Shown here: positions 29,993 to 40,237 of the stretch, piece after piece
How positions within the stretch are numbered: position 1 is the first letter of the stretch
Layout of the letters: every line of letters starts with the position of its first letter
Assembly (NCBI RefSeq): GCF_020564625.1
Contig: NZ_JAJBZT010000006.1
Coordinates: 1-64,000 of the forward strand
Source of the DNA: Leeia speluncae
Lineage (GTDB): Bacteria; Pseudomonadota; Gammaproteobacteria; Burkholderiales; Leeiaceae
Direction of reading: 5' to 3'
Length of the DNA stretch: 64,000 nt
Notes under the pieces: model-generated
Database searches by the model: none
What the model saw: only the letters and a program-made list of their open reading frames with translations
Told to the model about the DNA's origin: nothing
Position numbers and translations under genes: made by a program

Positions 29993-30733
29993 ATGGCTAA
30001 CATTCGCGTGCTTTCTTTGAATATGCATAAGGGAATGAATGCATTTAATCGACGCTTGACCGTTCATCGATTGGCCTCTTTATTGAAAGATGCCCAGCCT
30101 GATTTGATCTTCCTGCAAGAGGTGCAAGGGGAGCACCGTATTCGTGAAGATAAATGGATCGACTGGCCAAATCATCGACAGGATACATTTCTCGCTAATC
30201 ATTTGGATTTAGATGCGGTGTACGGAGGGAATGCTTTTTATCCGCATGGGCATCACGGCAATGCATTAATTAGTGCTTTTCCATTAATCCACTCTAGGAA
30301 TGTGGATATCTCTCAGAACAAGTTAGAGCAACGGGGGATGTTGCATTGCATTTACCAAATGGGGTCGATGCAACTTCATGCAATTTGTGTTCATTTAAAT
30401 TTGTTAGCGAATGATCGCAAGAAGCAATTGTTTCTGTTGATGGATGAGATACATCGGCATGTTCCATTCGATGCACCTCTCATTTTGGCGGGCGATTTTA
30501 ATGATTGGCGAAATGAGGCAACGCATCTGCTACTAACCCATGCCGGGCTGCATGAATCTACTTTTGCATTAAAAGGACGATTACCTAAAACGTTTCCTGC
30601 TGGTTGGCCTATGCTTTCATTAGACCGGATCTATTTTCGTCATTTAAAGGTGCAAAGTACAGAGGTAGGAGATCGTCTTACCTGGAGGGGGATTTCTGAT
30701 CATTTACCCTTATCCTCTTCTTTTGATTTGTAA
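29993..30733 (+). CDS. Endonuclease/exonuclease/phosphatase-fold protein
   Basis: This 246-residue protein has the EEP metal-dependent phosphoesterase motifs in order: LSLNMHKG (N), FLQEVQG (catalytic Glu), the middle HGNALISAFPL, GDFNDWR (Asp, Asn) and ISDHLPLS (His). It resembles E. coli YbhP-type proteins often found beside cardiolipin synthase genes, though none is adjacent here. No signal peptide is seen. The substrate may be nucleic acid or a lipid phosphodiester; the sequence does not decide. Confidence 0.88.
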   Translation: MANIRVLSLNMHKGMNAFNRRLTVHRLASLLKDAQPDLIFLQEVQGEHRIREDKWIDWPNHRQDTFLANHLDLDAVYGGNAFYPHGHHGNALISAFPLIHSRNVDISQNKLEQRGMLHCIYQMGSMQLHAICVHLNLLANDRKKQLFLLMDEIHRHVPFDAPLILAGDFNDWRNEATHLLLTHAGLHESTFALKGRLPKTFPAGWPMLSLDRIYFRHLKVQSTEVGDRLTWRGISDHLPLSSSFDL

Positions 30734-30935
30734 TTGAGAAATTTGAGAAGAAGGCTGTGCTGGCGACTTGAAAATTTTGCTTTTCTGAGGAATCAGATGA
30801 TTGGCGTTCCTCTTTCGGTCTATCAGTTGCATACTATGTCGTGCCTAGTCCTTTTCATGTCGAAATCTGTCAGCAATTAAAGCCCCCTCTCTAGTCAAAT
30901 TGCCTGACAACTAAAATTTGCAAAAATACTTAAAT

Positions 30936-30956
30936 TTACAACCTAAAAAGTTGTAA
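30936..30956. promoter_or_regulatory. Inverted repeat upstream of betB
   Basis: Seven-base arms TTACAAC (30936-30942) and GTTGTAA (30950-30956) lie 41 bases upstream of the betB start codon. It is a possible operator, but no betI-type regulator is in the window. Confidence 0.4.
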
Positions 30957-30997
30957 TTTGCCATTCTTGTGGCTTGCTTTATCTGAAAGGAATCAAC

Positions 30998-32461
30998 GTG
31001 TCTGATCACATCTTGCGCAGTTATATTGGCGGCCAATACGTACAAAGTACCCGTCAGGAGTTTGCTGACAATTTAAACCCAGCAACAGGCGAAGTGTTGT
31101 GTCAGATTGATAAAGCAGGTGACGATGAAGTAGATTTAGTCGTTGCTAAGGCAAAAGAAGGTTTTGCGATTTGGTCTGCAATGACTGGCGCAGAGCGTGG
31201 CCGTATTTTAAATCGCGCAGCACAATTGCTACGTGAACGTAACCAAGAATTAGCCGAACTAGAAGTGCGTGATAACGGTAAGCCAATTCAAGAGGCTGTG
31301 GCGGTAGATGTATTGTCTGGTGCGGACTGTATTGAGTACTTTGCGGGCTTGGCTGCTGGCATTCATGGCGACCAGTACCCGTTGAAAAATGCATTTGCTT
31401 ATACACGTCGTGAGCCACTAGGTGTTTGTTTTGGTATTGGTGCTTGGAATTACCCAATCCAGATTGCATGCTGGAAATCAGCTCCAGCTTTGGCATGTGG
31501 TAATGCAATGATTTATAAGCCAGCCAGCTTAACCCCAATGTCTGCTGCAAAATTGGCTGAAATTTACTCTGAAGCTGGTGTGCCGGATGGCGTATTTAAC
31601 GTGATTCAGGGTAGCTCGGATGTTGCGCGTAAATTAATTGCGCATCCTGATATTGCCAAAGTATCGCTAACAGGTTCGACCGAAACGGGCAAAGCCATTG
31701 TGGCAGATGCAGCGAAAACACTAAAACGCGTGACCATGGAGCTTGGTGGTAAGTCGCCGTTGATTATTTTCCCAGATGCGGATCTAAAACAGGCGACATC
31801 TGCAGCGATGCTGGCTAACTTCTATACACAAGGCGAAATCTGTACCAACGGTACCCGTGTGTTTGTGCATGAAGACATTTACGAAGCGTTTTTGGCTCAG
31901 TTAACTGAGCGTACCAAGAAATTGAAAATTGGTGATCCGATGGATCCAGAAACCCAAGTGGGTGCGATGGTTTCCAATGATCATGCAGACACGGTGATGT
32001 CTTACATCGAGCGTGGTTTGCAAGAAGGTGCTCGTCTAGTATGCGGCGGTAAAAAGGTCGAAGTGAAAGGTTGTGAGGGCGGTAGCTTTATTCAGCCAAC
32101 TATTTTTGCTGATTGCGTGGATACGATGACGATTGTTCGCGAAGAAATTTTTGGACCGGTGATGTCTGTATTGCCATTCCGTGACGAAGAAGAAGTCGTG
32201 CAGCGTGCCAACAATACGCGCCTAGGTTTGGCTGCCGGTATTTTCACAAAAGACTTAACACGCGCACACCGTGTGATTCATCAATTACAAGCAGGTGTTT
32301 GCTGGATTAATAACTACAACATTACGCCAATTGAAATGCCATTTGGCGGGATGAAAGAGTCAGGCATTGGTTCCGAAAACAGCCATGCAGCAATTGATCA
32401 TTACACTCAAATTAAGAGTGTCTATGTTGAACTTGGTGAAGTTGCTTGCCCTTACGAGTAA
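30998..32461 (+). CDS. betB: Betaine aldehyde dehydrogenase
   Basis: BetB oxidises betaine aldehyde to glycine betaine with NAD(P). The start is GTG 30998, with AAGGA six bases upstream; an in-frame TTG 24 bases earlier has no such site. The 487-residue protein (E. coli 490) has [20 protein letters not shown], the catalytic Glu in [11 protein letters not shown], the nucleophile Cys282 in [12 protein letters not shown], and the C-terminal [20 protein letters not shown], which is typical of BetB. It is followed after 78 bases by betA. No betI regulator or betT transporter is present locally. Confidence 0.95.
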   Translation: MSDHILRSYIGGQYVQSTRQEFADNLNPATGEVLCQIDKAGDDEVDLVVAKAKEGFAIWSAMTGAERGRILNRAAQLLRERNQELAELEVRDNGKPIQEAVAVDVLSGADCIEYFAGLAAGIHGDQYPLKNAFAYTRREPLGVCFGIGAWNYPIQIACWKSAPALACGNAMIYKPASLTPMSAAKLAEIYSEAGVPDGVFNVIQGSSDVARKLIAHPDIAKVSLTGSTETGKAIVADAAKTLKRVTMELGGKSPLIIFPDADLKQATSAAMLANFYTQGEICTNGTRVFVHEDIYEAFLAQLTERTKKLKIGDPMDPETQVGAMVSNDHADTVMSYIERGLQEGARLVCGGKKVEVKGCEGGSFIQPTIFADCVDTMTIVREEIFGPVMSVLPFRDEEEVVQRANNTRLGLAAGIFTKDLTRAHRVIHQLQAGVCWINNYNITPIEMPFGGMKESGIGSENSHAAIDHYTQIKSVYVELGEVACPYE

Positions 32462-32539
32462 GCAATTTTTGACCAGGTAAGATTAGTTGCAGGGTTTTTA
32501 ATGCATGTAATAGATGTCATTTACGGATGAGAGAGAAGT

Positions 32540-34201
32540 ATGGCAAAGGAATTTGATTACATCATCGTTGGCGCAGGTTCTGCTGGTTGTGTATTGGCAA
32601 ACCGCTTAACGGAAGATGGGGATGCAAAAGTATTGTTACTAGAAGCAGGCCCGCGTGACTGGAGTATTTTTATTCATATGCCTTCGGCGTTTGCATGGCC
32701 GTTGAAGGATGATAAGTACAACTGGTACTACGAATCGGAACCTGAGCCATACATGAATAACCGTAAAATGTACTGCCCACGCGGCCGTGTGTTAGGTGGT
32801 TCTTCGTCTATTAACGGAATGGTTTATATTCGTGGCCATGCGCTGGATTACGATGGCTGGGCGACTCGCAAAGGTCTAGAAGACTGGGATTACGCGCATT
32901 GCCTACCATACTTCCGTAAAGCAGAAACTCGCCATAAAGGCGGAGATGCTTATCGTGGTGATAATGGTCCGCTGTTTGTCAGTACTGGCCCATGTACCAA
33001 CCCGCTATACAATGCCTTTATCGAGGCGGGGGTAGAAGCTGGGTATCCGTACACCGCTGATATGAATGGACATCAGCAAGAAGGTCTTGGCCCAATGGAT
33101 ATGACCGTTCACAAAGGTCGCCGTTGGAGTACCGCGATGGCGTATCTGCGTCCTGCGATGAAGCGTAGTACCTTAACGGTGGAAAGCCGTGCGTTGGTGA
33201 CGCGCATTTTATTCGAGGGTAAAAAGGCGGTTGGGATTGAATACAGCCAGAATGGACAGTTGCATCGTGTGAATGCCACTCGTGAAGTGATTTTATCTGG
33301 TGGTGCGATTAATTCCCCACAAACACTTCTTCTATCTGGTGTTGGTCCTGCTGAAGACTTGAAGAAACTAGGTATTCCTGTTGTGCATGATTTGCCTGGT
33401 GTGGGTAATAACTTGCAAGACCACATTGAAGCGTATGTACAAGTGGCTTGTAAAAAACCAATCACATTATATTCTGCGCAAAATCCACTAGCGATGTTAA
33501 AAATTGGCGTGCAGTGGTTACTAACCGGTACAGGGATTGGTGCGACTAACCACTTTGAATCGGGTGGATTTATTCGTAGTGAAGCTGGGGTGAAACACCC
33601 TGATTTGCAATACCATTTCTTGCCAATGGCAGTTAGCTATGATGGTAAATCAGCAGCTACTCAGCATGGTTTCCAAGCTCACATTGGCCCAATGCGCCCA
33701 ACTAGTAAGGGTTATGTGAAGCTAAAAACCGCTAGCCCGAAAGATAAACCAAAAATCTTGTTCAATTACATGATGACAGAGCAAGATCGCAAAGAAATGC
33801 GTGCGGGTATTCGTTTGACCCGTGAGATTTTTGCGCAAAAAGCGATGGATGAATTCCGTGCTGAAGAACTAGCGCCAGGTAAAGGTGCTACCTCTGATGC
33901 AGATATTGATGCCTTTGTTCGCGATAAGGCGGAAAGTGCATTGCATCCATCATGTACCTGCGCAATGGGTAGTGCGGATGATCCAATGGCAGTGGTAGAT
34001 GGTGCTGGCCGTGTATATGGCTTGCAAAATCTGCGGGTAGTGGATGCATCGATTATGCCTGATGTGGTGAGTGGTAACTTGAATGCACCAGTGATCATGA
34101 TGGCAGAAAAGATGGCTGATAAGATTCGCGGCAAACAGCCATTACCTGCGAGCAATGCGCCTGTCTGGATTCATCCAGAGTGGCAGACTAAGCAACGTTA
34201 A
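32540..34201 (+). CDS. betA: Choline dehydrogenase
   Basis: BetA is a membrane-associated FAD enzyme of the GMC family that oxidises choline to betaine aldehyde. The 553-residue protein begins with the FAD dinucleotide fold (YIIVGAGSAGCVLANRL), carries both GMC signatures (RGRVLGGSSSINGMVYIRG and SGGAINSPQTLLLSGVGP), and ends with the active-site region HPSCTCAMG and SGNLNAPVIMMAEK. With BetB it makes the osmoprotectant glycine betaine from choline. The length matches E. coli BetA (556). Confidence 0.96.
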   Translation: MAKEFDYIIVGAGSAGCVLANRLTEDGDAKVLLLEAGPRDWSIFIHMPSAFAWPLKDDKYNWYYESEPEPYMNNRKMYCPRGRVLGGSSSINGMVYIRGHALDYDGWATRKGLEDWDYAHCLPYFRKAETRHKGGDAYRGDNGPLFVSTGPCTNPLYNAFIEAGVEAGYPYTADMNGHQQEGLGPMDMTVHKGRRWSTAMAYLRPAMKRSTLTVESRALVTRILFEGKKAVGIEYSQNGQLHRVNATREVILSGGAINSPQTLLLSGVGPAEDLKKLGIPVVHDLPGVGNNLQDHIEAYVQVACKKPITLYSAQNPLAMLKIGVQWLLTGTGIGATNHFESGGFIRSEAGVKHPDLQYHFLPMAVSYDGKSAATQHGFQAHIGPMRPTSKGYVKLKTASPKDKPKILFNYMMTEQDRKEMRAGIRLTREIFAQKAMDEFRAEELAPGKGATSDADIDAFVRDKAESALHPSCTCAMGSADDPMAVVDGAGRVYGLQNLRVVDASIMPDVVSGNLNAPVIMMAEKMADKIRGKQPLPASNAPVWIHPEWQTKQR

Positions 34202-34240
34202 TATTTTTTGTATACCTAGTCTAATGAACTGATTCGTATT

Positions 34241-34289
34241 ATGGTATACCATGATTGGCTTGGATAGGATATAGTCGTATCCAAGCCAA
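34241..34289. repeat. Palindrome and long hairpin downstream of betA
   Basis: A 12-base perfect palindrome ATGGTATACCAT (34241-34252) is followed by a hairpin with 12-base perfect arms TTGGCTTGGATA (34255-34266) and TATCCAAGCCAA (34278-34289). There is no T run, so it may stabilise the betA 3' end rather than terminate transcription, or hold regulator sites for the fds operon. Confidence 0.55.
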
Positions 34290-34460
34290 AAATGGGGCGA
34301 ACTAGTACAAGTTAAAGTGATAATTTGTCTCAATAATTATCGTATTAAGTTGATTAGTTTGTGTAAGCTGTTTTAATACCCATCCGTTTCATAAAAATAC
34401 TCTAAATAGCCGGACAGCCCGCGTAAAATGTCTGGGAAAGAGTTGACGAGAGGAATACAC

Positions 34461-34940
34461 ATGACACCCGAACAGCAAGCCGCTGTTGCAAGTGTGTTAT
34501 CTAGCAGAAAAGATGAACCCGGCGCGCTATTGCCCGTTCTGCACGATATCCAGCACATCCTTGGCTTCATCCCTGAAGCTGCGATTTCCGATATTGCCTT
34601 TGCCATGAACCGCTCGAAAGCAGAAATTCATGGTGTGATCAGTTTCTATCACGATTTTCGTTTGGCACCACCTGCTAAGCACGAGCTTCGCTTATGCCGT
34701 GCAGAGGCCTGTCAATCGATGGGAAGTGATGCGCTAGCCGCGCACGTTCATTCCTGTACGGGCGTAGATGATCATGGTGTGACAGCGGATGGCCAATTAT
34801 CTGTTCGCCCTGTGTACTGTTTAGGTGCCTGTGCGACCGCGCCAGCTATGCTGCTAGATGACAAATTGTATGCGCGCGTGTCTAAAGAGAAATTAGATAG
34901 CTTATTGCAGCCCGTTTTGAAATCAGGAGGCGAGCAATGA
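34461..34940 (+). CDS. fdsG: NAD-dependent formate dehydrogenase, gamma subunit
   Basis: FdsG carries one [2Fe-2S] cluster in the soluble NAD+-reducing molybdenum formate dehydrogenase and resembles NuoE. From ATG 34461 (GAGAGGA upstream) it has 159 residues, with cluster ligands in CRAEACQSMG and CLGACATAPAM, the NuoE-type four-cysteine pattern. The alternative start at 34428 adds residues without a good ribosome site. Its stop overlaps the fdsB start by four bases. Confidence 0.93.
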   Translation: MTPEQQAAVASVLSSRKDEPGALLPVLHDIQHILGFIPEAAISDIAFAMNRSKAEIHGVISFYHDFRLAPPAKHELRLCRAEACQSMGSDALAAHVHSCTGVDDHGVTADGQLSVRPVYCLGACATAPAMLLDDKLYARVSKEKLDSLLQPVLKSGGEQ

Positions 34941-36493
34941 GCGTTATTCGTGTTTATGTTCCTTGCGATTCGATTGCCCGTGGTGTTGGTGCTGATGATG
35001 TGGCGAGTGCCATTATTGCAACTGCCAAAGCGCGTGGTGACAACGTTGAGGTAATCCGTAATAGCTCCCGTGGCATGTTCTGGCTAGAGCCTCTCGTGGA
35101 AGTGGCAACCGATGCGGGTCGTGTGGGTTATGGCCCTGTTTCGGTAGAAGAGGTTGCCTCATTATTTAACGCCGGCTTTTTGACTGGTACGGATCACGCA
35201 TTGTCGATTGGCTTGGTAGAAGAACATCGTTACCTCAAAACCCAAGAGCGTTTACTGTTTGCTAGGGCAGGGGTGACTGATCCACTATCTTTAACTGATT
35301 ATGAGGCAAACGGCGGTTATGCCGGTTTACGTCATGCCGTTAAGATTGGTGCAGATAAAACGCTAGACGAAGTGCAAACTTCTGGTCTTCGTGGACGTGG
35401 TGGCGCAGCTTTCCCTGCCGGGATTAAATGGGGCACGGTAAAAGGCGCTAAAGCCGATCAGAAATATGTCGTCTGTAATGCTGACGAGGGTGATTCTGGT
35501 ACCTTTGCTGACCGTATGCTGATGGAAGGTGATCCGTTCTTGCTGATTGAAGGCATGACGATTGCTGGCTTAACCACGGGTGCAACACAAGGTTATATCT
35601 ACGTCCGTTCTGAATATCCGCAAGCCATTGCGCATCTTGAAGCGGCAATTAAAACCGCAGAAGCGGCTGGCTACTTAGGCAATAACGTCATGGGTGGCGG
35701 GCATGCTTTCTGGCTTCAAGTAAGAAAAGGTGCTGGCGCTTATATCTGTGGTGAAGAGACTTCGTTATTAGAATCGATTGAAGGGAATCGTGGTTTAGTA
35801 CGAGCGAAACCACCATTGCCTGCGTTACAAGGGCTGTTTGGTAAACCAACCCTGGTGAATAACGTCTTGACCTTGGCTTCTATTCCAGACATCTTGGCAA
35901 AAGGTGGCGAGTACTATCATAACTTTGGTATGGGACGCTCTCGTGGCACCATGGCTTTCCAGTTGGCAGGTAATATTCGTTTCGGCGGCCTAGTGGAAAA
36001 AGCATTTGGACTGACACTGCGTGAACTGCTAGAAGGTTACGGTGGTGGAACGGCTAGCGGCAAACCGATTCGTGCCGTGCAGGTGGGGGGGCCGTTGGGT
36101 GCTTGGGTGCCTGAAGCGCATTTAGATACCGAACTTGATTACGAAGCCATGGCAGCTAAACAAGCCATGCTAGGACATGGCGGCTGTGTTGTGGTGGATG
36201 ATTCGGTGAACTTGGCGAAATTAGCCCAGTTTGCGATGCATTTCTGTGCAGAAGAATCGTGCGGAAAATGTACACCATGCCGTATTGGCTCTACCCGTGG
36301 GGTAGAAGTGATCCAGAAAATTCGTGATAAGCAAGATCAAGCGAAAAATGTGGCCTTGCTTGAAGATTTGTGTGAAACCATGTTGCATGGTTCTTTGTGT
36401 GCGATGGGCGGGATGACACCATTCCCTGTCATGAGTGCATTACGTCATTTCCCGGAAGATTTCGGCCTAGCTAGCAAGGAGGTGCAATCATGA
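34937..36493 (+). CDS. fdsB: NAD-dependent formate dehydrogenase, beta subunit
   Basis: FdsB holds FMN, a [4Fe-4S] cluster and the NAD site, passing electrons from formate to NAD+. The 518-residue protein has a thioredoxin-like N-terminal domain (about 1-125) and then the NuoF-like core: GLRGRGGAAFPAGIKW and CNADEGDSGTFADR for FMN/NAD, GAGAYICGEETSLL, and cluster ligands ESCGKCTPCRIG plus a later Cys near the C-terminus. It overlaps both fdsG and fdsA by four bases, indicating translational coupling. Confidence 0.95.
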   Translation: MSVIRVYVPCDSIARGVGADDVASAIIATAKARGDNVEVIRNSSRGMFWLEPLVEVATDAGRVGYGPVSVEEVASLFNAGFLTGTDHALSIGLVEEHRYLKTQERLLFARAGVTDPLSLTDYEANGGYAGLRHAVKIGADKTLDEVQTSGLRGRGGAAFPAGIKWGTVKGAKADQKYVVCNADEGDSGTFADRMLMEGDPFLLIEGMTIAGLTTGATQGYIYVRSEYPQAIAHLEAAIKTAEAAGYLGNNVMGGGHAFWLQVRKGAGAYICGEETSLLESIEGNRGLVRAKPPLPALQGLFGKPTLVNNVLTLASIPDILAKGGEYYHNFGMGRSRGTMAFQLAGNIRFGGLVEKAFGLTLRELLEGYGGGTASGKPIRAVQVGGPLGAWVPEAHLDTELDYEAMAAKQAMLGHGGCVVVDDSVNLAKLAQFAMHFCAEESCGKCTPCRIGSTRGVEVIQKIRDKQDQAKNVALLEDLCETMLHGSLCAMGGMTPFPVMSALRHFPEDFGLASKEVQS

Positions 36494-39351
36494 CCTGCAG
36501 CCACATTCAAGAATTGGATCATGGAACGCCGCTACGCAAAAGCGAGCACATGGTTACCCTAGAGATTGACGGCGAAAGCGTGTGTGTACCAGAAGGTACC
36601 TCGATTATGCGTGCCGCCATGGAGATGGGGACAAAGATTCCTAAACTCTGTGCGACAGATAGCCTAGAGCCATTTGGTTCTTGCCGGATGTGTTTGGTCG
36701 AGATTGAAGGCCGTCGTGGTTACCCTGCTTCTTGTACCACACCGGTTGCGCCTGGCTTAAAAGTAAAAACGCAGTCACCTAAGTTGGCAGATTTACGCCG
36801 TGGTGTGATGGAACTTTATATTTCTGATCACCCGTTAGATTGCTTAACGTGTTCTGCAAATGGTAATTGCGAATTACAAGATACCGCTGGTGAAGTGGGC
36901 TTGCGTGAAGTGCGCTATGGCTTTGATGGTGCAAACCACTTAAAAGCAGAAAAAGACGAATCTAATCCGTATTTCACATACGATCCTTCTAAATGTATCG
37001 TGTGTAATCGCTGCGTACGCGCTTGTGAAGAAACACAAGGTACATTTGCCTTAACCATTGATGGTCGTGGTTTTGCGTCTCGCGTATCTGCTGCGGGTGG
37101 CGATAATTTCCTTGATTCTGAGTGTGTGTCTTGTGGCGCGTGTGTGGAAGCTTGTCCAACCGCAACCTTAATGGAAAAGTCTGTTATCAAGATTGGCCAA
37201 GCAGAACATGCAATTGAAACCACCTGTGCATATTGTGGGGTAGGGTGTTCATTCAAAGCTGAGATGCGCGGAAATGAATTAGTTCGCATGACGCCAAGTA
37301 AGAATGGCCAAGCAAACCAAGGCCATTCTTGCGTGAAAGGTCGTTTTGCATGGGGTTATGCAACACACCCAGACCGCATTACAAAGCCAATGATTCGTAA
37401 GAACATCACCGATCCTTGGACAGAAGTCAGCTGGGATGAGGCGATTAACTACGCGGCAAGTGAATTCAAGCGCATTCAGGCAAAGTATGGCCGTAACTCG
37501 GTTGGTGGTATTACCTCTTCTCGTTGTACCAACGAAGAAACCTACTTGGTTCAGAAACTGATTCGTGCCGCGTTTGGTAACAACAACGTAGATACCTGCG
37601 CTCGTGTTTGCCATTCTCCAACTGGTTATGGTCTAAAACAAACCTTGGGTGAGTCAGCCGGTACACAGACATTTGAATCGGTGATGAAGTCTGACGTGGT
37701 AATTGTGATGGGTGCTAACCCAACCGATGGTCACCCAGTATTTGCATCTATCTTGAAGCGTCGCCTTCGCCAAGGCGCGAAGCTGATTGTGATTGACCCA
37801 CGCCGCATTGATTTGATTGATACTCATCACGGGCGTGCGCAATATCACTTGCCGCTGCGTCCGGGTACTAACGTCGCGATGCTGAATGCCTTGTCTCATG
37901 TCATTGCGACAGAAGGCCTGATTGCGGAAGAGTTTGTGGCAGAGCGCTGCGATATGGTGTCATTTAACAAATGGCGTGAATTCGTTAGCCAAGCAGAAAA
38001 TTCTCCAGAAGCACTAGAAAGCATTACTGGTGTGCCTGCGGCCGATGTTCGTGCAGCTGCGCGTCTGTATGCGGAAGCTGGTAATGGCGCGATTTACTAC
38101 GGCTTGGGCGTAACAGAGCATAGCCAAGGTTCTACCACCGTGATGGGGATTGCTAACCTAGCCATGGCAACCGGTAATGTTGGTCGTGAAGGCGTTGGTG
38201 TTAATCCGCTACGTGGACAGAACAACGTGCAGGGCTCTTGCGATATGGGATCTTTCCCGCATGAGTTCCCGGGCTATCGTCACGTAAGTGATTTGGCGAC
38301 CCGTGAGCTATTTGAAAATGCATGGGGCGTACCGCTACAGTCTGAACCGGGTCTTCGTATTCCAAACATGTTTGAAGCCGCGCTAGATGGTAGCTTCCTT
38401 GGTTTGTATTGCGAAGGGGAAGACATTGCACAGAGTGACCCGAACACCCAGCACGTTACCGCTGCGTTAAGCGCAATGGAATGTATAGTGGTTCAGGATA
38501 TCTTCTTGAATGAAACAGCTAAGTTTGCCCACGTGTTCTTGCCGGGTAGTTCTTTCCTAGAGAAAGACGGCACATTTACCAATGCAGAACGTCGTATTTC
38601 ACGCGTTCGTAAAGTAATGCCGCCATTGGCCGGCAAAGCCGATTGGGAAGTAACCGTTGAGCTGGCAAAAGCGCTAGGGTTTGAGATGCACTACAAGCAT
38701 CCATCCGAAATCATGGATGAAATTGCAAGGCTCACCCCAACGTTCAGCGGCGTTTCTTACGAGAAGCTAGAACAACTAGGTAGTATCCAGTGGCCATGTA
38801 ACGATGAAGCGCCAGAAGGTACGCCAACTATGCACATTGATGAGTTTGTGCGTGGTAAAGGCCGCTTTATGCTGACCCGTTACCAACCAACGGATGAACG
38901 CGCAAGCAAACGCTTCCCGCTACTATTGACGACTGGCCGTATTCTTAGCCAGTACAACGTGGGTGCGCAAACTCGCCGTACCGATAACACCGCATGGCAT
39001 CCGGAAGACGTGATCGAATTGCATCCAGTGGATGCAGAAGAACGCGGCATTTCTGATGGTGATTGGGTGGGTGTGGCTAGCCGAGCAGGGGAAACCGTAT
39101 TGCATGCGCGTGTGTCTGATCGGATGCAGCCGGGCGTTGTGTATACGACGTTCCACTTCCCAGAATCTGGCGCCAATGTGATCACTACCGATAACTCTGA
39201 CTGGGCGACAAACTGCCCTGAGTACAAAGTAACGGCGGTGGAGCTCATTAAGGTAAGCCAGCCATCTGAATGGCAAAAACGCTATCGCGAATTCTCTGAG
39301 CAGCAAGCTGAATTGCTGGCCGCGAGAAAAGCGAACCGCACACCGGCATAA
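36490..39351 (+). CDS. fdsA: NAD-dependent formate dehydrogenase, alpha (catalytic) subunit
   Basis: FdsA oxidises formate to CO2 at a bis-MGD molybdenum (or tungsten) centre. The 953-residue protein has an N-terminal NuoG-like part: a [2Fe-2S] site (CATDSLEPFGSCRMCLVEIEG and a later Cys), the HPLDCLTCSANGNC cluster site, and two ferredoxin-type sites (CIVCNRCVRACEE, CVSCGACVEACPT). The molybdopterin part begins with CAYCGVGC. The metal-binding residue is Cys374 in RVCHSPT, so this is a cysteine rather than selenocysteine enzyme. The residues up to about 20 before MVTLEIDG may be dispensable; a start at ATG 36550 is possible. It is followed by fdhD after nine bases. Confidence 0.97.
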   Translation: MTCSHIQELDHGTPLRKSEHMVTLEIDGESVCVPEGTSIMRAAMEMGTKIPKLCATDSLEPFGSCRMCLVEIEGRRGYPASCTTPVAPGLKVKTQSPKLADLRRGVMELYISDHPLDCLTCSANGNCELQDTAGEVGLREVRYGFDGANHLKAEKDESNPYFTYDPSKCIVCNRCVRACEETQGTFALTIDGRGFASRVSAAGGDNFLDSECVSCGACVEACPTATLMEKSVIKIGQAEHAIETTCAYCGVGCSFKAEMRGNELVRMTPSKNGQANQGHSCVKGRFAWGYATHPDRITKPMIRKNITDPWTEVSWDEAINYAASEFKRIQAKYGRNSVGGITSSRCTNEETYLVQKLIRAAFGNNNVDTCARVCHSPTGYGLKQTLGESAGTQTFESVMKSDVVIVMGANPTDGHPVFASILKRRLRQGAKLIVIDPRRIDLIDTHHGRAQYHLPLRPGTNVAMLNALSHVIATEGLIAEEFVAERCDMVSFNKWREFVSQAENSPEALESITGVPAADVRAAARLYAEAGNGAIYYGLGVTEHSQGSTTVMGIANLAMATGNVGREGVGVNPLRGQNNVQGSCDMGSFPHEFPGYRHVSDLATRELFENAWGVPLQSEPGLRIPNMFEAALDGSFLGLYCEGEDIAQSDPNTQHVTAALSAMECIVVQDIFLNETAKFAHVFLPGSSFLEKDGTFTNAERRISRVRKVMPPLAGKADWEVTVELAKALGFEMHYKHPSEIMDEIARLTPTFSGVSYEKLEQLGSIQWPCNDEAPEGTPTMHIDEFVRGKGRFMLTRYQPTDERASKRFPLLLTTGRILSQYNVGAQTRRTDNTAWHPEDVIELHPVDAEERGISDGDWVGVASRAGETVLHARVSDRMQPGVVYTTFHFPESGANVITTDNSDWATNCPEYKVTAVELIKVSQPSEWQKRYREFSEQQAELLAARKANRTPA

Positions 39352-39360
39352 GTAGCAAAG

Positions 39361-40158
39361 ATGCTGGATCAGGTGAAAGCAGCGGTTTCTGTTTCTCAAA
39401 TTCAACAAGGAGAGGCAGAAACGGCTGATGATTGGCTAGCAACAGAAGTACCGGTTGCGCTGGAGTACAACGGGATTAGTCACGTTGTACTCATGGCTAC
39501 CCCAGACCAATTAGCGGCACTTGGCTTGGGGTTTAGCTTGTCAGAACAGATTATTCAGCATCCCCAAGAATTATTTGATGTAGAAGTGATTGAAGCAGCT
39601 GACGGGTGGCGGATCCAAATGGAAATTGCCACTCCACGCTTTTTAGCACTGAAAGAGCGTAGACGCCAACTAACAGGGCGAACTGGCTGCGGCTTATGTG
39701 GCACCGAATCGCTTGCCGATGTGTGGCGGCAATTACCAGCAAAACCGGCAGGTGAGTTAGCCGTACTGCCAACCCCTGATTATCAAACGATACGGGACGC
39801 GTTTGACGCATTTAGCCAAAAGCAGCCGTTATTTGCTGCTACGGGTGCATGTCATGGCGCAGCTTGGTTAGATGCCAATTCAATGGTATCGATTGTGTGT
39901 GAAGATGTGGGTAGGCACAACGCCTTAGATAAACTGATTGGCACAGTGGTTCGCCAATCAGAAACGCAGCTGTCAGCAGGCTCCTTGCTACTAACTAGCC
40001 GAGCGAGTGTGGAGATGGTGCAAAAATCGGCGGTGATGGGGATTCGACAAGTGATTGTGTTATCTGCGCCGACCGCATTAGCAGTGGAAATTGCGCACCG
40101 AGCAGGGATTAGCCTAATTCGCTATCAGCCTGGAAAAAGACGCTTAGTGGTTTTTTGA
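39361..40158 (+). CDS. fdhD: Formate dehydrogenase sulfurtransferase FdhD
   Basis: FdhD carries sulfur from the IscS desulfurase to the molybdenum cofactor, which formate dehydrogenase needs for activity. The 265-residue protein has the functional CxxC pair in RTGCGLCGTESL (around residue 105), then ACHGAAW, VCEDVGRHNALDKLIG and LLTSRASVEMVQKSA, all standard for the family. In Rhodobacter and Cupriavidus the same gene is called fdsC. It is within the fds operon, between fdsA and fdsD. Confidence 0.95.
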   Translation: MLDQVKAAVSVSQIQQGEAETADDWLATEVPVALEYNGISHVVLMATPDQLAALGLGFSLSEQIIQHPQELFDVEVIEAADGWRIQMEIATPRFLALKERRRQLTGRTGCGLCGTESLADVWRQLPAKPAGELAVLPTPDYQTIRDAFDAFSQKQPLFAATGACHGAAWLDANSMVSIVCEDVGRHNALDKLIGTVVRQSETQLSAGSLLLTSRASVEMVQKSAVMGIRQVIVLSAPTALAVEIAHRAGISLIRYQPGKRRLVVF

Positions 40159-40237
40159 TTCGCTTTAAAGAACATCATCAGAATGAAGTCCACCATTTGT
40201 TGTGAATTGCACGATGAAGTGGGAAAGAGAGAACAGA

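Noticed and set aside
37600-37620. Selenocysteine at the formate dehydrogenase active site
   Set aside because: The metal-ligand codon at 37609 is TGC, a normal cysteine, and the gene has no in-frame TGA.
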